A stretch of 64,000 bases of DNA from Ancylobacter amanitiformis (GTDB lineage: Bacteria; Pseudomonadota; Alphaproteobacteria; Rhizobiales; Xanthobacteraceae), in assembly GCF_030814815.1 (NCBI RefSeq), contig NZ_JAUSVR010000003.1:310001-374000 (forward strand), in the 5' to 3' direction. Position 1 is the first letter of the stretch, and each line of letters opens with the position of its first letter. The translations under genes and the position numbers were made by a program. Shown here one piece after another: positions 1-7,867 of this stretch. A model generated the notes under the pieces. The model did not search any database and was not told the origin of the DNA. It was given only the letters and a program-made list of their open reading frames with translations.

Positions 1-480
1 GGTGCCGCCGGCGCGCTGATGGTGAGCGGGGCGGCGGTGCTCAACCCGCGCGAGGCGTGGGGGCTCGAAGTCTCCGCACTCAAGCCGGAGACCATGCGCA
101 CCCTCATCGTGATGGCGCGCGACATCTACCCCCATGACCGCGTGCCCGACCGCTTCTACGCCATCGCGGTGAAGCCCTATGAGGCGGCAGCGGCCAAGGA
201 TCCCGCGACGAAGACCTTGATCGAGGACGGCGTGGTCACTCTCGATACGCTGGCCAAGGCCCGGCATGGCACCGCCTATGCCGATCTCGGCTGGGAGGAC
301 CAGCGCGTCGCCGTGCTCCGGCAGATCGAGGGCGGCGCCTTCTTCGAGAAGGTGCGCTCCGGACTGGTGGTCGGTCTCTACAACCAGGAGGAGGTGTGGC
401 CGATCTTCGGCTACGAGGGCTCCTCGGCCGACAAGGGCGGTTACATCGACCGCGGCTTCAACGATCTCGCCTGGCTGTGA
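1..480 (+). CDS. Gluconate 2-dehydrogenase subunit 3-like small subunit (5' truncated)
   Basis: The reading frame is open from base 1, so the gene begins left of the window; the internal ATG at 19 is not a convincing start. The first visible residues (GAAGALMVSGAAVLNP) look like the hydrophobic end of an export signal. The rest is a small helical protein rich in acidic and aromatic residues, ending NDLAWL. Proteins of this kind are the Tat-exported small subunit of periplasmic membrane-bound sugar or alcohol dehydrogenases and escort the flavoprotein. The stop lies 13 bases before the GMC dehydrogenase, which fits one transcript and one enzyme complex. The family call rests on overall look and context, not on a catalytic motif. 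Confidence 0.65.
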   Translation, partial: GAAGALMVSGAAVLNPREAWGLEVSALKPETMRTLIVMARDIYPHDRVPDRFYAIAVKPYEAAAAKDPATKTLIEDGVVTLDTLAKARHGTAYADLGWEDQRVAVLRQIEGGAFFEKVRSGLVVGLYNQEEVWPIFGYEGSSADKGGYIDRGFNDLAWL

Positions 481-493
481 GGGGAGTGGGAAC

Positions 494-2065
494 ATGTCTG
501 CACCCTTCGATCTGAACGATGATTCCGTCGTCGTCATTGTCGGCTCCGGCGCCGGTGGCGGCACGCTGGGCACCGAGCTTGCGCTCAAGGGCATCAAGGT
601 GGTGATCCTTGAGGCCGGCCAGCGCCACAATATGGAAGACTTCATCAATAACGAGTGGGACAGCTTCGCCCAGCTGGCCTGGACCGACATGCGCACCACG
701 TCCGGCTCGTGGCGCGTGCACAAGAACTTCCCCAACCTGCCGGCGTGGATCGTCAAGGCGGTGGGTGGTTCTTCCGTGCATTGGGCGGGCGCCTCGTTGC
801 GTCTGCAGGAGCACGAGTTCAAGACCCATTCGACCTATGGCGGCCTCGAGGGCGCCAACCTGCTGGACTGGCCGATCACGCTGAAAGAGCTGGAGCCGTG
901 GTACGCCAAGGCCGAGGACCGCATGGGCGTGACGCGCACCAACGGCATTCCCGGCCTGCCCGGCAACAACAATTTCAAGGTGTTCGAGGCCGGCGCGAAG
1001 AAGATCGGCTACAAGGAAGTCTCGACCGGCCGCATGGCGATCAACAGCGAGCCGCGCGCCGATCGCGGCTCCTGCCAGCAGATCGGCTTCTGCTTCCAGG
1101 GCTGCAAGTCGGGCGCGAAATGGTCGACGCTGATCGCCGAGATCCCGCGCGGCGAGGCCACCGGCAATCTCGAAGTCCGCCCGCAGAGCATGGTGCAGAA
1201 GATCGAGCACGATGCCTCCGGCAAGGCGACGGGCGTCGTCTATGTCGACAAGGACGGCAAGACGCAGCGGCAGAAGGCGCGCATCGTCGCGGTGGCCGGC
1301 AACTCGATCGAGAGCCCGCGCCTGCTGCTCAATTCGGCCAGCAACATGTTCCCGGACGGGCTGGCCAATTCCTCCGGCCAGGTCGGGCGCAACTACATGC
1401 GCCACATGACGGGCTCGGTCTACGCGGTGTTCGACAAGCCGGTGCACATGTATCGCGGCACCACCATGGCGGGCATCGTGCGCGACGAGGCGGGTTTCGA
1501 TACCAAGCGCGGCTTCGTCGGCGGCTATGAGCTGGAGACGCTCTCGCTCGGCCTGCCCTTCATGGCCGCCTTCCTCGATCCGGGCGGCTGGGGCCGCTCC
1601 TTCACCTCCGCCATGGACGGCTATGTCAACATGGCCGGCCTGTGGATCGTCGGCGAGGACATGCCGCAGGAGACCAACCGGGTCACGCTCAACACCAGCG
1701 TGAAGGACCAGTATGGCCTGCCGGTCGCCGACGTGCATTTCGACGACCACGCCAACGACGTCGCCATGCGCGACCACGCCTACCGGCAGGGCACGGCGAT
1801 GTACGAGGCGGTCGGCGCGGTGCGGGCCATGCCAACGCCGCCCTATCCCTCGACGCATAATCTCGGCACCAACCGGATGAGCGAGAAGCCGCGCGACGGC
1901 GTGGTGAACAAGCACGGGCAGACGCACGACGTGCCAAACCTGTTCGTCTCCGATGGCAGCCAGTTCACCACCGGCGGCGCCGAGAACCCCACGCTCACCA
2001 TCGTGGCGCTGGCGCTGCGGCAGGCCGACTTCATCGCCGGGGAGATGTCGAAGAAGACGATCTGA
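494..2065 (+). CDS. GMC-family FAD-dependent dehydrogenase (gluconate/sugar dehydrogenase-like large subunit)
   Basis: This 523-residue flavoprotein has an N-terminal dinucleotide fold (GSGAGGGTLGTELALKG, about residues 17-33). A cysteine-bearing stretch (GFCFQGCKSG) lies near residue 200. The C-terminal GMC segment contains STHNLGTNRM, with the family's active-site histidine region, and a closing SDGSQFTTGGAENPT motif that contacts FAD. The start is the ATG after GGGGAGTGGGAAC; the longer upstream frame overlaps the preceding gene and is not used. It should oxidise a sugar, sugar acid or alcohol in the periplasm together with the preceding small subunit. No cytochrome c subunit follows, so an electron acceptor must be encoded elsewhere or upstream. 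Substrate unknown. Confidence 0.85.
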   Translation: MSAPFDLNDDSVVVIVGSGAGGGTLGTELALKGIKVVILEAGQRHNMEDFINNEWDSFAQLAWTDMRTTSGSWRVHKNFPNLPAWIVKAVGGSSVHWAGASLRLQEHEFKTHSTYGGLEGANLLDWPITLKELEPWYAKAEDRMGVTRTNGIPGLPGNNNFKVFEAGAKKIGYKEVSTGRMAINSEPRADRGSCQQIGFCFQGCKSGAKWSTLIAEIPRGEATGNLEVRPQSMVQKIEHDASGKATGVVYVDKDGKTQRQKARIVAVAGNSIESPRLLLNSASNMFPDGLANSSGQVGRNYMRHMTGSVYAVFDKPVHMYRGTTMAGIVRDEAGFDTKRGFVGGYELETLSLGLPFMAAFLDPGGWGRSFTSAMDGYVNMAGLWIVGEDMPQETNRVTLNTSVKDQYGLPVADVHFDDHANDVAMRDHAYRQGTAMYEAVGAVRAMPTPPYPSTHNLGTNRMSEKPRDGVVNKHGQTHDVPNLFVSDGSQFTTGGAENPTLTIVALALRQADFIAGEMSKKTI

Positions 2066-2201
2066 CCGGCGGCAGGCGAGAGCCTTCCGGCGTTGCGTCG
2101 GCGGGCTCCGGCCCTGCGGCCTGCCGGACAAGGTTTCCGTGCCGTCCGTCGGGGCTCGGCCTCGCCGCCGGCCCGGCCGATCAGGCGACCTGCCTCCCTC
2201 C

Positions 2202-2234
2202 CACCGCCGGCCCACGCGCCGGCGGTGTTCTTTT
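2202..2234 (+). terminator. Rho-independent terminator after the GMC dehydrogenase
   Basis: A perfect 10-bp inverted repeat (CACCGCCGGC / GCCGGCGGTG) with a 6-base loop is followed by TTCTTTTG. It lies about 140 bases after the dehydrogenase stop and before leuB, so it probably separates the two transcripts. Confidence 0.65.
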
Positions 2235-2346
2235 GCCGGTGGGGCCCTGCCGCCGCTTGCCAGTCCTCGCGCCAGCCATTAGCACTCGCTGGCCCTATGA
2301 CTGATCGCAGCATCGGCATTCTCTACAGGCGCAAGCGAGGGAAACC

Positions 2347-3456
2347 ATGGCCACCCACAAGCTCCTCCTCCTCCCCGGCGACGGCATCGGCTCCGAAGTG
2401 ATGGCCGAGGTGAAGAAGGTCATCGGCTGGCTCGACGCGCAGGGGCTCGCCTCCTTCGCCATCGAGGAGGACCTCGTCGGCGGCGCGGCCTATGATTCCT
2501 GCGGCCAGCCGATTTCCGAGGAGGCGATGGCCAAGGCCTTCGCCGCGGACGCCATCCTGCTTGGTGCCGTCGGTGGGCCGAAATGGGCCAATGTCCATTA
2601 TGAAGTGCGCCCGGAGGCGGGCCTGCTGCGGCTGCGCAAGGACCTGCAGCTCTTCGCCAATCTGCGTCCCGCCATGTGCTATCCCGCGCTCGCCGACGCC
2701 TCCAGCCTCAAGCGCGATCTGGTCGAGGGTCTCGACGTGCTGATCGTGCGCGAATTGACCGGCGGCGTCTATTTCGGCGAGCCCAAGACCATCACCGATC
2801 TCAGCGACGGTCAGAAGCGCGCCATCGACACGCAGGTCTATGAATCCTACGAGATCGAGCGCATCGCCCGCGTCGCGTTCGAGCTGGCGCGCACCCGCAA
2901 GAACCGCGTGGTCTCCACCGAAAAGCACAACGTCATGAAGACCGGCGTGTTGTGGAAGCAGGTGGTGAGCGAGGTTCACGGCTCCGACTACAATGACGTG
3001 ACGCTCGAACATCAACTTGCCGATTCCTGCGGCATGCAGCTGGTGCGCGCGCCCAAGCAGTTCGACGTGATCGTCACCGACAACCTGTTCGGCGACATTC
3101 TCTCCGACGTGGCCGCCATGCTCACCGGATCGCTCGGCATGCTGCCCTCCGCCTCGCTCGGCGCGGTGGAAGAGATCAGCGGCAAGCGCCGCGCGCTTTA
3201 TGAGCCGGTGCACGGCGCCGCGCCGGACATTGCCGGCCAGGGCGTCGCCAATCCGATCGCCATGATCGGCTCTCTGGCCATGGCGCTGCGCTATTCCTTC
3301 GGCCTCATCGAGGCGGCCGATCGCGTCGAGGCCGCCATTGCCGGCGTGCTGGCGGATGGCTACCGCACCGGCGATATCTGGTCGGAAGGCATGACCCGGG
3401 TCGGCACGGCGGGCATGGGCGATGCGGTCATCGCCGAATTGGCCAAGGCGGCCTGA
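2347..3456 (+). CDS. leuB: 3-isopropylmalate dehydrogenase
   Basis: This enzyme catalyses NAD-dependent oxidative decarboxylation of 3-isopropylmalate in leucine biosynthesis in the cytoplasm. The 369 residues match the family length. Visible marks are the opening [12 protein letters not shown], the substrate-loop region with [16 protein letters not shown], the [11 protein letters not shown] strand, the metal-site aspartates in [15 protein letters not shown], and the nucleotide-binding [21 protein letters not shown] lies just upstream of the ATG. It stands alone between a terminator upstream and a strong terminator downstream; leuA, leuC and leuD are not in this window. Confidence is very high because every family motif is intact. 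Confidence 0.97.
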   Translation: MATHKLLLLPGDGIGSEVMAEVKKVIGWLDAQGLASFAIEEDLVGGAAYDSCGQPISEEAMAKAFAADAILLGAVGGPKWANVHYEVRPEAGLLRLRKDLQLFANLRPAMCYPALADASSLKRDLVEGLDVLIVRELTGGVYFGEPKTITDLSDGQKRAIDTQVYESYEIERIARVAFELARTRKNRVVSTEKHNVMKTGVLWKQVVSEVHGSDYNDVTLEHQLADSCGMQLVRAPKQFDVIVTDNLFGDILSDVAAMLTGSLGMLPSASLGAVEEISGKRRALYEPVHGAAPDIAGQGVANPIAMIGSLAMALRYSFGLIEAADRVEAAIAGVLADGYRTGDIWSEGMTRVGTAGMGDAVIAELAKAA

Positions 3457-3556
3457 CCCAACAGGGCGGCATGAGCTCGGCGGTTTCCGGGCCGGCGACC
3501 CATCGGGCTCGCGCTCCTCATGCCGGCGGTCTTGCCAATGGGATCGGCAGATAAAA

Positions 3557-3586
3557 TAAAAGCCCGGCGCGAGCCGGGCTTTTTTC
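3557..3586. terminator. Bidirectional rho-independent terminator after leuB
   Basis: Inverted repeat AGCCCGGC-GCGA-GCCGGGCT (3561-3580) is preceded by an A-rich run and followed by TTTTT. It can end leuB on the plus strand and also the small secreted-protein gene converging from the minus strand. Confidence 0.9.
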
Positions 3587-3666
3587 ATGCGGGATCGGCA
3601 CGGGGCGGTCGGCACGGGGCGCTTGGAAAAGCGGGAGGGTGAAACCCACCTCCCGGCCCGTTCCGC

Positions 3667-3700
3667 AGGCCGGCGCGATCAACAGGCCGGCGCGATCAAT
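3667..3700. repeat. 17-bp tandem duplication across a stop codon
   Basis: Two head-to-tail units, AGGCCGGCGCGATCAAC (3667-3683) and AGGCCGGCGCGATCAAT (3684-3700), match at 16 of 17 positions. The TGA stop of the minus-strand gene 3696-3983 lies inside the right-hand unit, so a second TGA follows 17 bases later. Confidence 0.9.
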
Positions 3701-3983
3701 AGGCTGGCAGGTCGAAGGCGCTCGGCAGCGGCCAGCGCGTGCCCGTGATGGAGCCGTTATCGCCATAGGTCGGATAGCGCGGGATCGTCGCGAACACATA
3801 GTTGAGGTCGCGCGCGGTGCCCGGCTTCACCACCGGGCCCGGATCCAGGAAAGAGCGCGGAGGCGGCTTGCGGATGATGATGCGCGTCTCCTGCGCCTGC
3901 GCGGGCGCGGCGACGACGAACGTGCCGGCGACAAAGGCCGCGCCAGCCATCAGGGTCGCGAGCATGATCGGGTTGACGCGCAT
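3696..3983 (-). CDS. Small secreted protein of unknown function (95 aa)
   Basis: I do not recognise a family. The protein opens with a typical Sec signal peptide: positively charged start, hydrophobic core, and an APAQAQ cleavage region near residue 31. That leaves a mature chain of about 64 residues beginning ETRIIIRKPPPRSFLDPGP and containing several proline, tyrosine and glycine residues (PRYPTYGDNGS). The start is well supported by GGAGG five bases upstream of the ATG. It is a single gene converging on leuB, and its upstream side faces ispA. The stop codon sits in a 17-bp tandem duplication. It is likely a periplasmic protein; nothing in the sequence reveals its role. Confidence 0.75.
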   Translation of the reverse strand: MRVNPIMLATLMAGAAFVAGTFVVAAPAQAQETRIIIRKPPPRSFLDPGPVVKPGTARDLNYVFATIPRYPTYGDNGSITGTRWPLPSAFDLPAY

Positions 3984-4077
3984 TTTTACCTCCAGGCGAC
4001 GCCGGCTTCGGACGACGCGACTTACGTCACGATAACATATGGTCGCAACTTATCGCCGCGTCGAGATGAGAGAAGTA

Positions 4078-5013
4078 CTAATTGCGTCGGTTGGCGATGA
4101 AGTTCGCCGCTTCGGCGAGCAGTGTGGCTTTGCTGCCGAAGCCGGCCAGCGCCGCGCGGGCCTCCTCGACAAGGCGGGCGAGTTCGGCGCGCGCGCCCGG
4201 AACGCCCATCAGGTCCACCAGCGTGGCCTTGCCGGCGGCGGCATCCTTGCCGACCGCCTTGCCCACCTCGCCCGCATCGCCTTCCACGTCGAGCAGGTCG
4301 TCGGCGATCTGGAAGGCGCGGCCGATGGCGCGGGCATAGGTCTCGAGGCTGGCGCGTTCCGCCGCGCTCGCCCCGCCCAGCACGGCGCCGGCCTCGCAGG
4401 CATAGTGCAGCAGCGCGCCGGTCTTGAGCGCCTGCAGGTGCTCGATGTCGCCCGCTGTCGCGGCACCGCGTCCGGCGGCGGCGAACCGGCCCTCGGCGGC
4501 GAGGTCCAGCATCTGCCCGCCGACCATGCCGCCGGCGCCGGCGGCGCGGGCGAGCCCGGCAACCAGAGCGATTCGCGCGTGCGCGTCGGGGCCGGCATCC
4601 TCGCGCGCGAGAATCTCGAAGGCGAGGGTGAGAAGGCCGTCGCCGGCGAGAATCGCCGTCGCCTCGTCAAAGGCGCGGTGCACGGTCGGCTGGCCGCGGC
4701 GCAGGTCGTCATCATCCATGGCCGGCAGGTCGTCATGCACCAGCGAATAGCAGTGCACGCATTCCAGCGCGGCGGCGGCGGGCAGGGCGGCGGTGCGCGC
4801 CACGCCGAACAGGGCCGCCGATTCGATGACGAGGAAGGGACGCAGCCGCTTGCCGCCCGCCAGCGCGGCATGCCGCATCGCCGCCGCGAGGCGCGGGCTC
4901 GGGCCGCCGGCGCGGGCAATGGCGCCGTCCATATACTCCGTGACCATGGCGGCGCAGTCGCCGAGCGCCCGCATCAGGCGGGCGGAGAGGTCCTCGGAGG
5001 CGGCGATGCTCAT
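4078..5013 (-). CDS. ispA: Farnesyl diphosphate synthase, polyprenyl synthetase family
   Basis: This enzyme condenses dimethylallyl or geranyl diphosphate with isopentenyl diphosphate, feeding ubiquinone and undecaprenyl phosphate synthesis. The 311-residue protein carries both aspartate-rich motifs: HDDLPAMDDDDLRRG, with the two-residue insertion typical of bacterial FPP synthases, and DDLLDVEGD. The substrate-binding GGKRLRPFLV is also present. The chosen ATG starts MSIAASEDLS; a much longer upstream frame is only an open shadow through mtgA. Gene order ispA, mtgA, rpmF and then pha genes looks like a conserved housekeeping neighbourhood. A geranylgeranyl product cannot be excluded from sequence alone. 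Confidence 0.9.
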   Translation of the reverse strand: MSIAASEDLSARLMRALGDCAAMVTEYMDGAIARAGGPSPRLAAAMRHAALAGGKRLRPFLVIESAALFGVARTAALPAAAALECVHCYSLVHDDLPAMDDDDLRRGQPTVHRAFDEATAILAGDGLLTLAFEILAREDAGPDAHARIALVAGLARAAGAGGMVGGQMLDLAAEGRFAAAGRGAATAGDIEHLQALKTGALLHYACEAGAVLGGASAAERASLETYARAIGRAFQIADDLLDVEGDAGEVGKAVGKDAAAGKATLVDLMGVPGARAELARLVEEARAALAGFGSKATLLAEAANFIANRRN

Positions 5014-5214
5014 CGATGTCACCCTCTGGCTGTCGGCTGCGGCTGAGTTTGCCTGCCCGAGCCGTCGCGGCCGGTCAAGGGAAACGCAGCCAGGGCGTGC
5101 CGCGAAAGGGGCAGAGCCAATGCGGCGCTGGCGTGCGGCGGGCGCGCGAAACACTCGATCGATGGTCGACCGCCGCGTCGCCGCTGGGTAATGTCGCGCG
5201 GCAAGGGGATCGGG

Positions 5215-5895
5215 ATGCGCGTTCTGATATGGTGGGCCTGGCGGGTGGCGCTGGTCGTGGTGGCGGCGCCGCTGCTGCTCGCCCTGCTCTATAATGTGGT
5301 GCAGCCGGTTTCCACGCTCATGCTGTGGCGGCAGGCAATGCTGGAGCCGGTGACGCGCATCTGGGTGCCGATCGAGAACATCTCGCCCGCGCTGATCCGC
5401 AGCGTGCTCGCCTCGGAGGATGCGCGCTTCTGCGCCCATGACGGCGTCGATTTCGTCGAGCTGCAGAACGCGATGGACGATTCGGACGATGGCGAGCCCT
5501 CGCGCGGGGCGTCCACCATCACCATGCAACTGGCCAAGAACCTGTTCCTCTGGCCGGGGCGCAGCTTCATCCGCAAGGGGCTGGAGTTTCCGCTCGCGCT
5601 CTATCTCAACGCGGTGATGTCCAAGCGGCGCCAGATCGAGATCTATCTCAACCTGGCCGAATGGGGCCCGACCGGCGAATTCGGTGCCGAGGCGGGCGCG
5701 CAGCGGGCGTTTGGCAGCGGCATCGGTCGGCTTTCGGCCCGGCAGGCGGCGCTGCTCGCGGTGATGCTGCCCAATCCCTACAGGCGCGATGCCGGCAAGC
5801 CGGGTCCCGGGCTCAGCCGGCTGGCGGGGAATCTGGTCGCCCGCCTGCCGCGCGAGGGGCCGGAACTGACCGCCTGTCTCGGCCTCGGCTCGTGA
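5215..5895 (+). CDS. mtgA: Monofunctional biosynthetic peptidoglycan transglycosylase
   Basis: A membrane-anchored glycosyltransferase of family GT51 that polymerises lipid II into glycan strands without a transpeptidase domain. One N-terminal transmembrane segment (about residues 5-30) is followed by the GT51 domain. That domain contains the catalytic glutamate motif [17 protein letters not shown], then [15 protein letters not shown], and the third motif [13 protein letters not shown] segment ([14 protein letters not shown]). I chose the ATG at 5215 because AAGGGGA lies 8 bases before it; an in-frame ATG at 5191 has no good ribosome site. Length (226 aa) fits the family. It is transcribed divergently from ispA. 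Confidence 0.93.
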   Translation: MRVLIWWAWRVALVVVAAPLLLALLYNVVQPVSTLMLWRQAMLEPVTRIWVPIENISPALIRSVLASEDARFCAHDGVDFVELQNAMDDSDDGEPSRGASTITMQLAKNLFLWPGRSFIRKGLEFPLALYLNAVMSKRRQIEIYLNLAEWGPTGEFGAEAGAQRAFGSGIGRLSARQAALLAVMLPNPYRRDAGKPGPGLSRLAGNLVARLPREGPELTACLGLGS

Positions 5896-6092
5896 CGCTG
5901 CGGGAGAAACCGCGCGCCGGCTTGGTGTCCCCGCTTGGCGAGCCCGCCAAAACGGGCTATGAGGCCGGGGAAAAGGGCGTGCGGGCCCCCTTTCGCTCGC
6001 GCACTTGAGTCTGTATAAGCCGCCACTCGAATTACGCACGACCCGGCGCCGGCCCTGACAGGGCGAGAGCCATGCCGGCACAGGAGAAGACT

Positions 6093-6278
6093 ATGGCCGT
6101 TCCGAAGAAGAAGACCAGCCCGTCGCGTCGCGGCATGCGCCGTTCGGCGGACGCCCTCGCCAAGCCGACCTATGTCGAGGACAAGGATTCCGGCGAACTG
6201 CGCCGTCCGCACCACCTCGACCTGAAGACCGGCATGTACAAGGGCCGGCAGGTGCTGAAGGTCAAGGTCGAGGCGTGA
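6093..6278 (+). CDS. rpmF: 50S ribosomal protein L32
   Basis: This is a small basic protein of the large ribosomal subunit. The 61-residue sequence opens [20 protein letters not shown], the standard bacterial L32 start, and ends with the alphaproteobacterial-type tail [17 protein letters not shown]. No zinc-binding cysteines are present, so this is the cysteine-free form. AGGAGA sits 5 bases before the ATG; the earlier in-frame ATG at 6072 would add seven residues not seen in the family. A TATAAG sequence at 6014-6019 could be its -10 element, but I see no clear -35. A candidate terminator follows at about 6393. Confidence 0.97.
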   Translation: MAVPKKKTSPSRRGMRRSADALAKPTYVEDKDSGELRRPHHLDLKTGMYKGRQVLKVKVEA

Positions 6279-6392
6279 GCCCGGCCGGCGGGGCCTCGCT
6301 CCGCCTGCGCTGATCGATGCCGGCTGGTTCCCGTATCGGAATAGGCAGGGTATCGCGAGGTGCATGACGTCGCAGAACACGCTCTGGCGTTG

Positions 6393-6424
6393 AGGCCGGT
6401 CTCGTTGCGGGGCCGGCCTTTGCG
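6393..6424 (+). terminator. Candidate weak terminator after rpmF
   Basis: AGGCCGG (6393-6399) pairs with CCGGCCT (6413-6419) across a 13-base loop and is followed only by TTTG. Position after rpmF fits, but the U tract is short. Confidence 0.35.
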
Positions 6425-6545
6425 TATCGGCAGATGGCTCGCCCCGTGCAATGGCGGGTGCCGCAATTGAGCGTGGCCGCATTGGTCATTTCTCAACCGC
6501 TCTGCGCGATGCTATGACTGATCGTGTCGATCTGGGGGAGTGGCT

Positions 6546-7739
6546 GTGTTGCGTGTCGGGCATGTCGCCTTCTGCCGGGGAAAGATCTCGGAACCTCTGC
6601 TGCGGGTCGCCGCGGCGCTGATCTGCCTGTCGGCGCTGGCCGGCTGCGCCTCGCGGCCCGGGCCCGATGCTCTTTCCGTGGTCGAGACGCAGGTGCCAGG
6701 CACGCGGGAGCACGTCATCCTCGTCGCTTCCTCGCGAGAGCGGGATCCGCGGCCGGGCGTGTTCTACAATGGCGAGCGCACGCCGGGCCTGAGCTTTGCC
6801 CGCGTCGACATGAGCGTGCCGCCGACCCACAAGCCGGGCATGGTGGAGTTTCCGCGCGACAAGCCCAACCCCGCCACCGACATGGTGGTGCGCGAGGCGG
6901 TCTATCGCGACACGCCGCAGGAATTCACGAGCGACCTCAAGGCCGAGCTGGCCCTTCGCCCGGTGGGGCAGAAGCAGGTGTTCATCTTCGTGCACGGCTT
7001 CAACACGCTGTATTCGGAGGCGCTGTACCGCTTCACGCAGATGGCGGAGGATTCGAAGTCGACCGCCGTGCCGGTGCTGTTCACCTGGGCCTCGCGCGGC
7101 GGCATCCAGGACTATGTCTACGACACCAACAGTGCCACCGCCGCGCGCGACCGGCTGGAGGAGACCATCCGTCTCGCCTTCGACAGCGGCGCGGAGAAGG
7201 TGAATATTCTCGCGCATTCCATGGGCAACTGGGTCACGGTCGAGGCGCTGCGCCAGATCCAGATCTCCGGCAAGCCGGTGCCGCAGGAGAAGATCGGCAA
7301 TATCGTTCTGGCCTCGCCGGATATCGATGTCGACGTCTTCAAATCGCAGCTCAAGCGGTTCAATACGCCGCACAGGCCGTTCTTCGTCATCGTCTCGCGC
7401 GACGACAAGGCGCTCGCCTTCTCCGACTTCATCGCCGGCGACAAGCCGCGCGTCGGCGCCTATACCGACGACAAGGATCTTGTCGCGCTGGGCGCCGTCG
7501 TGGTCGACATGACCAATGTGAAGTCGTCGGACGGTTTCAACCACGGCAAGTTCGCGCAGCTGGCGGCGGCGGCGCCGGAGATCAGCAGCATGCTGGCGCA
7601 GGCGCGCAAGGGCGGCGTCGCGCAGGGCGTGCCCCTGCCGGGCCTCACCGGCATTCACTTCGACGGCATGGGCCGTTATCTGCCAACGACCACGGTTGCC
7701 GCGGCCCCGCCCTCGGCCGCCGCGACCCCGACGCAATAG
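6546..7739 (+). CDS. Lipoprotein-like alpha/beta hydrolase, DUF900 family
   Basis: A predicted esterase-like hydrolase of unknown substrate. The N-terminus is a lipoprotein signal with the lipobox LAGC near residue 35, so the mature protein is probably tethered to a membrane. The core shows VFIFVHGFNTLYSEALYRF (oxyanion strand), FTWASRGG, and the nucleophile elbow NILAHSMGNW, with a DUF900-type layout. A SRDDKAL segment and late histidines supply candidate acid and base. The GTG at 6546 is preferred because GGGGGAG ends five bases before it; GTG at 6540 overlaps that site. The tail after residue 370 is alanine/proline-rich and probably disordered. It is a single gene between rpmF and the EAL protein. 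Confidence 0.8.
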   Translation: MLRVGHVAFCRGKISEPLLRVAAALICLSALAGCASRPGPDALSVVETQVPGTREHVILVASSRERDPRPGVFYNGERTPGLSFARVDMSVPPTHKPGMVEFPRDKPNPATDMVVREAVYRDTPQEFTSDLKAELALRPVGQKQVFIFVHGFNTLYSEALYRFTQMAEDSKSTAVPVLFTWASRGGIQDYVYDTNSATAARDRLEETIRLAFDSGAEKVNILAHSMGNWVTVEALRQIQISGKPVPQEKIGNIVLASPDIDVDVFKSQLKRFNTPHRPFFVIVSRDDKALAFSDFIAGDKPRVGAYTDDKDLVALGAVVVDMTNVKSSDGFNHGKFAQLAAAAPEISSMLAQARKGGVAQGVPLPGLTGIHFDGMGRYLPTTTVAAAPPSAAATPTQ

Positions 7740-7867
7740 ATCCGGCGGGTTCTCGCCGGGCGTCCGCGCGGTGATGGGCTGATTCGAGAAGCGGACGCCT
7801 CGCGCCGCGGGCGGTCCGGCGCGGTTTTGCATGAATGTGCCGTCTCGCGGCTGGTGACCGACGCGCC

